Assembly (NCBI GenBank): GCA_021772755.1
Contig: JAJFLJ010000270.1
Coordinates: 1 to 32,842, forward strand
Direction: 5' to 3'
Length of the DNA stretch: 32,842 nt
Source: Candidatus Sumerlaeota bacterium
GTDB taxonomy: Bacteria > Sumerlaeota > Sumerlaeia > SLMS01 > JAHLLQ01
Shown: positions 1 to 15,260 of the stretch, piece by piece
Numbering within the stretch: position 1 is the stretch's first letter
How the letters are laid out: every line of letters begins with the position of its first letter
Translations under genes and position numbers: made by a program
The notes under the pieces: generated by a model
What the model was told of the DNA's origin: nothing
The model's input: only the letters and a program-made list of their open reading frames with translations
Database searches by the model: none

Positions 1-509
1 CATACTCCGGGTACGAGAAGAGCGTCAAAAAGGACGTTGAACACCGTGCCACGCTCGAGGGCCTCCGCGGCGAACTCGGCGAGGTCGTCGTGCCCGAGGA
101 AAAGGTCGTCGAGGTCAAGGACGGCAAGAAGCGCGAATCCAGCAAGAACATCATGCCCGGCTATGTCCTCGTGCAGATGAACTACCACGAGGAACTCTTC
201 AAGATCATCGAGGAGATCAAGGGCGTGGCCGGATTTCTGGGGGCGGGGGACTCCCGCACCCCCCTCAGCGACGAGGAAGTCGCCAACATCCGCGGCATGG
301 TCGAGGACAAGAAGGACCGCCCCCGCGCGGAAATCAAGCACCGCGAGGGCGACAAGGTGAAGGTGATCGAAGGGCCGTTCTCCGGGTTCCTGGGAACGGT
401 GGACAATATCGATTTCGACCGTGCCAAGCTGCGCGTGATGGTTTCCATCTTCGGCCGCAGCACGCCCCTCGAACTCGATGTCCTGCAGGTGGAGTCGGGA
501 ACCAAGTAG
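1..509 (+). CDS. nusG: Transcription termination/antitermination factor NusG (5' partial)
   Basis: NusG binds RNA polymerase, suppresses pausing, and links polymerase to Rho or the leading ribosome. The listed ORF begins at a GTG at 90, but the same frame is open to the window edge and reads YSGYEKSVKKDVEHRA, which is the expected N-terminal NGN-domain sequence after the family's 'WYVVHT' start. The true start is therefore upstream, outside the window. The NGN domain continues through MPGYVLVQM, with a flexible linker after it. The C-terminal KOW domain begins at about EGDKVKVIEGPFSGFLGTV and ends near the stop TAG. It lies directly upstream of rplK (39 nt gap), the standard secE-nusG-rplKAJL-rpoBC order. 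Only about 20 N-terminal residues appear to be missing. Identification is secure. Confidence 0.97.
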   Translation, partial: YSGYEKSVKKDVEHRATLEGLRGELGEVVVPEEKVVEVKDGKKRESSKNIMPGYVLVQMNYHEELFKIIEEIKGVAGFLGAGDSRTPLSDEEVANIRGMVEDKKDRPRAEIKHREGDKVKVIEGPFSGFLGTVDNIDFDRAKLRVMVSIFGRSTPLELDVLQVESGTK

Positions 510-548
510 TCGAACGTCGCAGGAATTCTCCCCGCAAGGATCGCAGTC

Positions 549-980
549 ATGGCGAAGAAGAAGAAGGAAGTCGCGAAGATCAAGCTGTTCTGCAAGGCGG
601 GACAGGCCACCCCGGCGCCGCCCGTCGGCCCCGCACTGGGCCAGCACGGCCTCAACATCATGGACTTCTGCAAGCAGTACAACGCTCGCACGAAGGATCA
701 GCAGGGCCTGACCATCCCCGCCATCATCACCGTCTATGCGGACCGCAGCTTCACGTTCGCCCTGAAGACGCCCCCGGCATCGGACCTTCTCATCCGCGCC
801 GCCAAGATTCCCAAGGGCTCGGGCGTTCCCAACAAGGAGAAGGTCGGCAAGGTCACGCAGGCCCAGCTCCTCGAAATCGCCAAGATGAAGGAAACCGATC
901 TGAACGCGGCGACGCCCGAGGCGGCCGCCAGCATGATCGCCGGAACCGCCCGCAGCATGGGCATCGTCGTCGAAGGCTGA
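549..980 (+). CDS. rplK: 50S ribosomal protein L11
   Basis: L11 forms the GTPase-associated centre with 23S rRNA helices 43/44, contacts elongation factors, and is needed for RelA activation. The 143-residue length is normal. The N-terminal domain carries [34 protein letters not shown], containing the conserved proline-rich PPVGPALG hinge motif. The C-terminal rRNA-binding domain contains [14 protein letters not shown] and ends in [13 protein letters not shown] 549 gives the typical MAKKK start and is preceded by an AAGGA-like ribosome site. It sits between nusG and rplA in the expected order, with an 82-nt gap to rplA. Confidence 0.98.
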   Translation: MAKKKKEVAKIKLFCKAGQATPAPPVGPALGQHGLNIMDFCKQYNARTKDQQGLTIPAIITVYADRSFTFALKTPPASDLLIRAAKIPKGSGVPNKEKVGKVTQAQLLEIAKMKETDLNAATPEAAASMIAGTARSMGIVVEG

Positions 981-1062
981 ACCCCGGACCCGATCGTCGG
1001 TATCAATTCAACCTGTGCGGGAGAGCGGCCCGGCCGCTCGCATGAACCGCGGGAGTGACAAC

Positions 1063-1764
1063 ATGGCAAGACACGGCAAGAACTACCGCGCGAAGATCGA
1101 AAAGGTCGACCGCACGAAGCGCTACACCTCCGAAGAGGCAGTCAAGCTCCTCAAGGAACTCACCTACGTCAAGTTCGACGAGACCGTCGGCCTCGACGTC
1201 CGGCTGGGAGTCGATCCCCGCAACGCCGAGCAGCAGGTCCGCGGCACGTGCGCCCTTCCCCACGGAACCGGCAAGAACGTCCGCGTCGCCGTCTTCGCGA
1301 CCGGCGACAAGGTCCGCGACGCCGAAGAGGCGGGCGCCGACATCGTCGGCGGCGAGGACCTCGTCAAGAAGGTCCTCGACGGCTTTCTGGACTTCGACGC
1401 CGCCATCGCCACGCCCGACATGATGCGCCACGTCGGCCGCCTCGGCAAGGTCCTCGGGCCCCGCGGCATGATGCCGAACCCGAAGGTGGGCACGGTCACG
1501 ATGAACGTTCGCGACGCCGTCGAGGCGCTGAAGGCCGGGCAGGTCGAGTATCGTCTCGACCGCTTCGCGATCATTCACGTCCCGGTCGGCAAGATGTCCT
1601 TCGAAGAGGGCAAGCTGCTGGAGAACGTCGATTCGATGCTGGACGCGATCGCGAAGGCCAAGCCGTCGGCCGCCAAGGGCACCTACTTCCGGTCGGTGGT
1701 CCTGAGCGGCACGATGACGCCCGGCCTGAAGCTGCTTCCGCCGGACGTTCGCGTGACGAAGTAG
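1063..1764 (+). CDS. rplA: 50S ribosomal protein L1
   Basis: L1 forms the mobile L1 stalk that helps release deacylated tRNA from the E site, and in many bacteria it represses its own operon. The ORF track starts at a GTG at 1015, but ATG 1063 gives the family-typical [16 protein letters not shown] and has a GGGAG ribosome site about 8 nt upstream, so the 233-residue form is preferred. The two-domain L1 fold is recognisable: [21 protein letters not shown] in the first half, [11 protein letters not shown] in the middle and [19 protein letters not shown] near the end. It is followed by a 216-nt gap that holds the L10 leader. Confidence 0.97.
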   Translation: MARHGKNYRAKIEKVDRTKRYTSEEAVKLLKELTYVKFDETVGLDVRLGVDPRNAEQQVRGTCALPHGTGKNVRVAVFATGDKVRDAEEAGADIVGGEDLVKKVLDGFLDFDAAIATPDMMRHVGRLGKVLGPRGMMPNPKVGTVTMNVRDAVEALKAGQVEYRLDRFAIIHVPVGKMSFEEGKLLENVDSMLDAIAKAKPSAAKGTYFRSVVLSGTMTPGLKLLPPDVRVTK

Positions 1765-1781
1765 GAAGAACGATGGATTTC

Positions 1782-1807
1782 CGCCGTCGCTCCCGTGAGC
1801 GGCGGCG
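1782..1807 (+). other. Strong hairpin just after rplA
   Basis: CGCCGTCGCTC (1782-1792) pairs with GAGCGGCGGCG (1797-1807) around a 4-nt CCGT loop, giving 11 pairs with one T-G wobble. No T-tract follows, so this is not an intrinsic terminator as it stands. It may separate the rplKA and rplJL messages as a processing or 3'-protecting structure, or form part of the 5' arm of the L10 leader region that starts about 13 nt later. The pairing is seen directly; the role is inferred. Confidence 0.6.
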
Positions 1808-1819
1808 ACAGAAAGCCAC

Positions 1820-1900
1820 GGTAGGCCAGAGACAGCAGGTGGGAGCCGGCAGGCTCCCCGAAGACGGGAAAAGCCTTCCCGCAAACCTGCCGAGGCCCGG
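1820..1900 (+). promoter_or_regulatory. Ribosomal protein L10 leader (autoregulatory mRNA element)
   Basis: The stretch contains the two hallmark segments of the L10 leader family as I recall them: GACAGCAGGTG at 1831-1841 and CCTGCCGAGG at 1886-1895. GCAGG pairs with CCTGC, and flanking GGCC segments can close an outer helix. It lies immediately upstream of rplJ, where this element is found in many bacteria. In the known system the L10-(L12)4 complex binds this RNA and represses rplJL translation. Assignment is by conserved sequence and position; no covariance-model score was computed. Confidence 0.85.
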
Positions 1901-1910
1901 CACCTCCGGA

Positions 1911-1956
1911 ACGCGACCACGTCGCGTCCGACGCCCGGGCGAAGCTGAGCCCCGGG
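1911..1956 (+). other. Two hairpins between L10 leader and rplJ ribosome site
   Basis: ACGCGAC (1911-1917) pairs with GTCGCGT (1921-1927) around a CAC loop. CCCGGG (1934-1939) can pair with CCCGGG (1951-1956) around GC-rich loop sequence. The second helix ends 4 nt before the strong Shine-Dalgarno GGAAAGGAGG (1961-1970). They may transmit L10 binding to the ribosome site or simply hold it open. The pairing is visible; the function is inferred. Confidence 0.5.
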
Positions 1957-1980
1957 TGCTGGAAAGGAGGTAAAGATACA

Positions 1981-2562
1981 GTGGCAAAACCAGGAAAATC
2001 GGCAACCAAGAGACGCGGCAAGGCCCCGAAAGTGGCCGCCGTGGCCGAAATGGAACAGATGTTCCGCAGCGGCGACGGACTCGTCTTCTTCGACAACAAC
2101 GGTCTGACCGTGAAGCAGGTCAGCGAACTGCGCAGCAGTCTCCGCGAGAACAAGGTCGCGGTGAAGGTCGCCAAGAACACGCTCATCAAGCTCGCGCTGA
2201 AGAACGCCGGATACGACGTCGCGGGCCTCGAGCCCTTTCTCGTCGGACCGACCGTCGTGGCCGTTGGACTCGAGGACCCCATCTCCCCCGCCAAGGGCGT
2301 GATGAAGTTCCTCAAGGACAACGAAGAGGCCCGGCTGAGCGTGAAAGGCGGAATCGTCGGCGAAGAACTGCTCGACGCCGCCGGCGTCGACAAGCTGGCG
2401 CAGATGCCTGGACGCGAGGAGATGATCGCGCGCATGCTGGGCAGCATGAACGCCCCGGCGCAGAACATGGCCTACGTTCTCAATGCGTGCGTGTCCCAGT
2501 TCGTCTGGGGTCTGTCCGCCTACCAGCGCAAGCTGGAGGGGGAAGGCCAGGCCGCCGCGTGA
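1981..2562 (+). CDS. rplJ: 50S ribosomal protein L10
   Basis: L10 anchors L7/L12 dimers to the ribosome and forms the base of the stalk. The GTG start at 1981 is supported by a near-perfect AAAGGAGG ribosome site 10 nt upstream and by the family-like N-terminus. Conserved L10 sequence is seen in FFDNNGLTVKQVSELRSSLRENKVAVKVAKNTLIKLAL (about residues 35-75), followed by FLVGPTVVAV. The C-terminal helix (LNACVSQFVWGLSAYQRKLEGEGQAAA) is the L7/L12-binding tail. At 193 residues it is slightly longer than E. coli L10 because of a basic N-terminal extension (KPGKSATKRRGKAPK). It is preceded by its own L10 leader and followed by rplL, 54 nt downstream. Confidence 0.97.
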   Translation: MAKPGKSATKRRGKAPKVAAVAEMEQMFRSGDGLVFFDNNGLTVKQVSELRSSLRENKVAVKVAKNTLIKLALKNAGYDVAGLEPFLVGPTVVAVGLEDPISPAKGVMKFLKDNEEARLSVKGGIVGEELLDAAGVDKLAQMPGREEMIARMLGSMNAPAQNMAYVLNACVSQFVWGLSAYQRKLEGEGQAAA

Positions 2563-2616
2563 ACATGAACCGTTGAACCTTCGACCCTTACCAAATCCAG
2601 ATGGAGAAATCGCATC

Positions 2617-2997
2617 ATGGCGACTCTGACAAACGAAGAAATCATCGAGGCCATCAAGCAGAAGCCTCTCATGGAAGTTGCGGACCTCGTGAAGCTGTTC
2701 GAGGACACGTTCGGCGTTTCCGCCGCTCCGGCCGCCGTGGCCGTGGCCGCCGGGGGTGGTGAAGCTGCCGCCGCCGTCGAGGAGAAGACCGAGTTCACGG
2801 TCGTTCTCAAGGACGCCGGCAAGGAGAAGATCAAGGTCATCAAGGAAGTCCGCGCCATCACGGGCCTGGGCCTCAAGGAAGCGAAGGACCTGGTCGAGGG
2901 CGCCCCTGGCGACGTCGCCAAGGACGTTTCCAAGGAAGACGCCGACAAGTTCAAGAAGCAGCTCGAGGACGTCGGCGCGGTCATCGAACTCAAGTAG
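2617..2997 (+). CDS. rplL: 50S ribosomal protein L7/L12
   Basis: This stalk protein recruits translational GTPases and is present in several copies per ribosome. It is 126 residues, the normal length. An N-terminal dimerisation helix ([34 protein letters not shown]) is followed by an Ala/Val/Gly-rich hinge (about residues 35-55, [20 protein letters not shown]). The conserved C-terminal domain reads [39 protein letters not shown] and ends VGAVIELK. Upstream GGAGA (AGATGGAGAAATCGCATC) gives the ribosome site. It is followed 18 nt later by a UUCG-capped hairpin that probably attenuates transcription into rpoB. Confidence 0.98.
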   Translation: MATLTNEEIIEAIKQKPLMEVADLVKLFEDTFGVSAAPAAVAVAAGGGEAAAAVEEKTEFTVVLKDAGKEKIKVIKEVRAITGLGLKEAKDLVEGAPGDVAKDVSKEDADKFKKQLEDVGAVIELK

Positions 2998-3014
2998 TTC
3001 CAGCGGAAAGCCAG

Positions 3015-3044
3015 CGCGACCGGGTTCTTCGGAGCCCGGTCGCG
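3015..3044 (+). terminator. UUCG-capped hairpin after rplL (partial terminator/attenuator)
   Basis: CGCGACCGGGTTC (3015-3027) pairs with GAGCCCGGTCGCG (3032-3044) across a TTCG loop, giving a 13-bp stem with one G-T pair and a C(UUCG)G tetraloop. It is followed by GCTTCTTTGG, which is only weakly T-rich, so termination is probably partial. A comparable attenuator between rplL and rpoB in E. coli sets a higher output of stalk protein than of polymerase. The structure is direct; the attenuation is inferred from position. Confidence 0.7.
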
Positions 3045-3331
3045 GCTTCTTTGGATCAGGTCTTGCTTGACAGGCCTCGAAATCGCCTTGACAGGCCCTG
3101 AACCCAACCACACTGTTTCGCCCCCTTGCCGGTCATATATAAGGCAGGTGGAAGCGCAAAAAGGGCTGGCGTTGTCCCTTGCAACTGGTGCCCAGGCACT
3201 GACGCAGCATTAGGTGGTGACCCCGCGATCCGACGCTCAGAGGAGCCCGGACAGGCGGGAATTTTGCGTTTGAACCAGCCGGTCCAGGACCAGCCTCAAG
3301 CGACGCCCTTCCTCCCCAGGAGCATTTCATC
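3045..3331 (+). promoter_or_regulatory. rplL-rpoB intergenic/leader region with candidate promoter elements
   Basis: This stretch has no convincing gene; the 166-residue ORF starting at 3126 is an out-of-frame run into rpoB. It holds two near-identical 16-bp segments, cttgacaggcctcgaa (3066-3081) and cttgacaggccctgaa (3087-3102), 21 bp apart, each with a perfect TTGACA. A TATAAG hexamer lies at 3138-3143 (CATATATAAGG), but no good -35 sits 16-18 bp upstream of it, and no good -10 follows either TTGACA. The remaining ~190 nt would be rpoB leader, with only short hairpins such as GTGC-CCAG-GCAC. A secondary rpoBC promoter here is likely; its exact elements are not certain. Confidence 0.5.
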
Positions 3332-7642
<4,311 letters not shown>

Positions 7643-7708
7643 ACAGGCCGCTCGAATCGTAATGCGAAACGCACGACTTCCGACGCACTTCGCGAAAGGT
7701 GATCAGGC

Positions 7709-12100
<4,392 letters not shown>

Positions 12101-12128
12101 GACGGCTCCAAAGCCTGTTGATCCAACG

Positions 12129-12159
12129 AACCGCCGGAGTCCAGACTCCGGCGGTTTTT
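12129..12159 (+). terminator. Rho-independent terminator after rpoC
   Basis: AACCGCCGGAGT (12129-12140) pairs perfectly with ACTCCGGCGGTT (12145-12156) around CCAG, and the T-run 12155-12159 (TTTTTC) completes a textbook intrinsic terminator. The start codon of the next gene (12163) lies only 3 nt past the T-run. Confidence 0.92.
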
Positions 12160-12162
12160 CTT

Positions 12163-12444
12163 ATGCACATCCTTCTTCTCGAACTCGAACTCCACATCCA
12201 CGGCGCCCGGTCGCTGAAGGAAAAGCGCTCCGTGCTCCGGAGCCTCGTCGACCGCCTGCGGACAGGATACAACGTCTCGGTCGCCGAGACGGGCTTTCAG
12301 GACAAGTGGCAGCGCGCGGCCATCGCGGTGGTGACGGTCTGCTCCCTGAGGGACCGCGCGCAGCAGACCGCCGAACGCGTCATCGCGGAGATCGAGTCCC
12401 GCGGAACCGCCGATCTGATCGGCATCGAACAGCAGTGGCTCTGA
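12163..12444 (+). CDS. DUF503 family protein (YlxP-like)
   Basis: This 93-residue protein matches the DUF503/YlxP family, a small alpha/beta protein often encoded near rbfA, infB or nusA and of unsettled function. The family core is clear: LLLELELHIHGARSLKEKRSVLRSLVDRLRTGYNVSVAETGFQDKWQRAAIAVVTV, with the signature SLKEKR at about residues 18-23 and NVSVAE. The frame is open far upstream through the terminator, but ATG 12163 is the only start matching the family N-terminus. It begins directly after the rpoC terminator and has no recognisable ribosome site, which is odd. A glycosyltransferase gene starts 1 nt after its stop, so the two are probably cotranscribed. Confidence 0.85.
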   Translation: MHILLLELELHIHGARSLKEKRSVLRSLVDRLRTGYNVSVAETGFQDKWQRAAIAVVTVCSLRDRAQQTAERVIAEIESRGTADLIGIEQQWL

Positions 12445-12445
12445 C

Positions 12446-13546
12446 ATGAAGATCGTCCGCGTCATCAACAGCCTGCACAACGGCGGCGTTCAGCTCCGCC
12501 TCGAACGCGTCGCGCGCGACCTGGCCGCGCGCGGGCACGACGTTTCCATCGTCTGCACGGCGGAGGAAGGCCCCAACGCGCCGCGCGTCCGTGACTCCGG
12601 GGTTCGCGTCGAGGTCGTGCCGGTCGCGAAATGGAAGAGCCCCCGGGCGTGGTGGCGGCTCGCGGCGCACCTGCGGCGCGAAAGACCCGACGTCGTCCAT
12701 TCGCACATGTTCCGCCAGAACGCTCCCGCGACGATCGCCGCCCGCCTGGCCGGGGTGCGAAAGGTCTACGCCCAGGTCCACCTGGTGAACACGTACAAGA
12801 ACCGCGGATGGGTTCGTACCGACCGCGTCCTCTCGCGTCTTCGCACGGCCATGCTCGCCGTTTCGGAGGGCGTGGCGAAAGACATTCGCGATGCGCTGCA
12901 TCCCTTTCCCCCGCCGCGACTGCGCGTCCTGTACAACGGCGTCGATCTCTCGCCCTTTGCCGGCCTGGACCGCGCGAAGTGCCGCACCGACCTTCGCGCG
13001 GGGCTGCGTCTCCCGGACGACGCGTTCCTCGTCGTCAATCTCGCACGGCTGCATCCCGAGAAGAACCAGGGACAGTTGCTGGACGTGTTCGCGCGAGTCG
13101 TCGCGGACAGTCCGCGTGCGCACCTGCTCCTTGCCGGCGAGGGCGAAGCCCGCGCCGACCTGGAGTCGCACACCCGGCGGCTGGGCATCTCCGACAATGT
13201 CGTGTTCGCGGGCCAGCGCGGCGACGTTCCGGCGCTGCTGGCCGGCTGCGACGCGTTCGTGCTGCCGAGCATCCAGGAGGGATTCTCCAACGCCATCCTG
13301 GAGGCGATGGCGGCGGGTCTGCCGGTCATCGCCTCCGATACCGGCGGGGCCCGAGAGGTCGTGCGCGATGGCGAGAACGGCTGGGTCGTCGCCGTCCGGC
13401 ACCCGGCACCGCTGGAGGAGAAGCTCCGCGCTCTCGTTCACGATCCCGGACAGGCGCGCGCCATGGGCCAGGCCGGCCTTCGCATCGTGCGGGACTTCTC
13501 GCACGATGCGATGATCGAAAACACGCTGCGCCTGTATTCGGATTAG
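12446..13546 (+). CDS. GT4-family glycosyltransferase
   Basis: A 366-residue retaining glycosyltransferase of the GT-B fold, GT4-like. The N-terminal acceptor domain begins MKIVRVINSLHNGGVQLRLERVARDLAARGHDVSIVC, with the glycine-rich GGV loop, and includes DVVHSHMFRQN. The C-terminal donor domain has VVNLARLHPEKNQGQLLDVF and LLLAGEGEARADLE, and the E-x7-E signature EGFSNAILE (E278, E286) followed by AMAAGLPVIASDTGG. Such enzymes transfer sugars from nucleotide donors to lipids, polysaccharide or protein on the cytoplasmic face of the membrane. Donor and acceptor cannot be read from sequence. The start ATG is 1 nt after the DUF503 stop, suggesting translational coupling; no separate ribosome site is evident. 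It converges on the minus-strand PAD gene with only 7 nt between. Confidence 0.88.
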   Translation: MKIVRVINSLHNGGVQLRLERVARDLAARGHDVSIVCTAEEGPNAPRVRDSGVRVEVVPVAKWKSPRAWWRLAAHLRRERPDVVHSHMFRQNAPATIAARLAGVRKVYAQVHLVNTYKNRGWVRTDRVLSRLRTAMLAVSEGVAKDIRDALHPFPPPRLRVLYNGVDLSPFAGLDRAKCRTDLRAGLRLPDDAFLVVNLARLHPEKNQGQLLDVFARVVADSPRAHLLLAGEGEARADLESHTRRLGISDNVVFAGQRGDVPALLAGCDAFVLPSIQEGFSNAILEAMAAGLPVIASDTGGAREVVRDGENGWVVAVRHPAPLEEKLRALVHDPGQARAMGQAGLRIVRDFSHDAMIENTLRLYSD

Positions 13547-13553
13547 GACCTTC

Positions 13554-15236
13554 TCAGTCCGCGTCCCACCACTTCGCCGGGCCCGGATCGCGCAGCGTGT
13601 TCGTCGCGCAATGCACGTTGCCGCACCACTCGTGGTACAGACGGTCGTCCAGGAACACTTTTTTCTGGGGAAGTGTGGAGAGCAGTTCCAGGACATGCGC
13701 TTCGAGCAGGTCCGCGCCTTCCACCACCGGCCCGTTGGGCGTCGGCAGAAACAGCGTGTCGTTCACGACCAGGCTGTTCACCATGTTCGGAACCATCGAA
13801 CGGCCGTCCCGCTTGTAGTACGCCGGAACGTGCACGAGCGCATCCTCTCCGACTCCGAGTTCCGCGACGATGACCGCGTTGTTCGCGTCGATGCGGTCGC
13901 GCTGCAGCTCCTCGTTGTAGGCCCGCAACTCCCCGTCGGCGAGAAGCGAGGCCGTCGTCATGCCCTTCTCGTAGATGGAGAGGAGGGGAACGTCGCCCTG
14001 GCCCGCTTCGACCCACCCTTCCGCGAGTTCGATCATCGCGGTCACGCTCGGAACCAGCACTCTGTACGGATCGTCCGCGATTCCCGTCGGCACGAAGCAC
14101 ACCATTTCGTCGACGTGCTTGATGAGCAGCCAGCCGACGTCCATCGCCAGCGGCGGTGCCTGCACCCCCTGGGCGCGGATCATCGCGACGATTCGCGGGT
14201 CCAGCTGCGCCTCTCCATCGTCGCCGGCGGTGCCGTAGTACATCCGACCGAGAGGCCAGGCGGACGTCGGCGGCGCGATTTCGAGATTCCCGAACCAGTC
14301 GATCCACGACGTGCCGCCATCGCCCTCGCCGAAGGCGGGACGGTAGTCGCCGACGCGGTACCAGCCGAAGTCCGCCCCGAGAAGACTCGCCTTCGAAAAG
14401 TCGTCGATCGACTTGCCGCGGTTGGCCTGCAGAACGACCGGCATTCTCGCGCCCGGCATTTCCGTGTATCCGATTTCCATCGTGTCCTGCAGCCAGACCT
14501 CGTGGCTGCCGTAGGGCGCGCCGCCCGGAATCGCGAACAGCTCCGCGCCGGCGCGGGGAACGTACTCGCGCAGCGAAGCCATGAATGCGTCGTTCCTGCC
14601 GGGGAACTCCCGGGCGTACACCACCCTGCCGGCCTTGTCGTTCGCCAGCATGATCCACGGCGCGACTTTCATCTGCACGCGGTCCGACGCCTCGACGATA
14701 TCCGCGCGCTCCAGCGCCAGCGTCAGCGTCACCATGCCGTCCCATTCGGCGTCGGCGAACTGCTTCGCCTCGATGGCGAAGCCGGAGTTCGGAGCGATCG
14801 CGGCAGTGCCGTTCTCGAACGTCACGGGAGGTCCGAAGGGAACCCTGGCGCCGCTTTCCTCGCGGGTCGCGAAGATGCGAACGCGGTCGGCGGATGCGGC
14901 ATCGACCGAGAGAAGAATCCGCGATTCGTCGGCAAGCCCCTCCGGCGCGCGCGTCGAAACGAACGCGAAGTCGCCGCAGTCCGCATTCCCGTCGACGAGA
15001 TCGTTCGCGTTGTCGGGTTCGCCGTCGCCATCGTCGTCGTCGCAGTTGTTGAGGAGGATGGCTCCGCGCGCGTTCGACCAGGCGGCGCGACCGTCGAGAT
15101 CGCTCTCGAACGCCACGACGCCGTCGCGATTCGTGTCGGCGACGATCGCGAGGGCCGTGCGTTCCGCAGCCGCCCGCGGCGCAACAAGTCCCAGCGCGAC
15201 AAGCGCTCCCGCCGTGATCTTCGTACCATTCCTCAT
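13554..15236 (-). CDS. Secreted peptidylarginine deiminase (PAD family, vertebrate/cyanobacterial type)
   Basis: Predicted to convert protein arginine to citrulline. The 560-residue product starts with a signal peptide (MRNGTKITAGALVALGLVAPRAAA), so it is exported. Next comes a PAD middle-like domain (about 28-200) with GAILLNNCDDDDGDGEPDN, matching the human PAD4 calcium-binding run GAILLVNCDRDN (N64, D66 and D68 keep the ligand spacing). The catalytic alpha/beta-propeller domain (about 225-560) carries VWLQDTMEIGY (D251), FGNLEIAPP, PLGR, KHVDE (H374, D376), VPNMVN, and VHCATN (C543) followed by KWW at the end. These correspond to PAD4 D350, H471, D473 and C645. The PAD N-terminal domain is absent. 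Of the PAD4 arginine pair R372/R374 only the second appears kept (R273). It is distinct from the P. gingivalis/agmatine deiminase family. ATG 15236 has a GGAG site, 24 nt after the permease stop. Confidence 0.9.
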   Translation of the reverse strand: MRNGTKITAGALVALGLVAPRAAAERTALAIVADTNRDGVVAFESDLDGRAAWSNARGAILLNNCDDDDGDGEPDNANDLVDGNADCGDFAFVSTRAPEGLADESRILLSVDAASADRVRIFATREESGARVPFGPPVTFENGTAAIAPNSGFAIEAKQFADAEWDGMVTLTLALERADIVEASDRVQMKVAPWIMLANDKAGRVVYAREFPGRNDAFMASLREYVPRAGAELFAIPGGAPYGSHEVWLQDTMEIGYTEMPGARMPVVLQANRGKSIDDFSKASLLGADFGWYRVGDYRPAFGEGDGGTSWIDWFGNLEIAPPTSAWPLGRMYYGTAGDDGEAQLDPRIVAMIRAQGVQAPPLAMDVGWLLIKHVDEMVCFVPTGIADDPYRVLVPSVTAMIELAEGWVEAGQGDVPLLSIYEKGMTTASLLADGELRAYNEELQRDRIDANNAVIVAELGVGEDALVHVPAYYKRDGRSMVPNMVNSLVVNDTLFLPTPNGPVVEGADLLEAHVLELLSTLPQKKVFLDDRLYHEWCGNVHCATNTLRDPGPAKWWDAD

Positions 15237-15260
15237 CGTCGCATTCTCCGGAGAGTGGGG

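Noticed and set aside
1003-3111. 702-residue minus-strand ORF across rplA-rplJ-rplL
   Set aside because: Antisense to three ribosomal genes and through the L10 leader; no domain.
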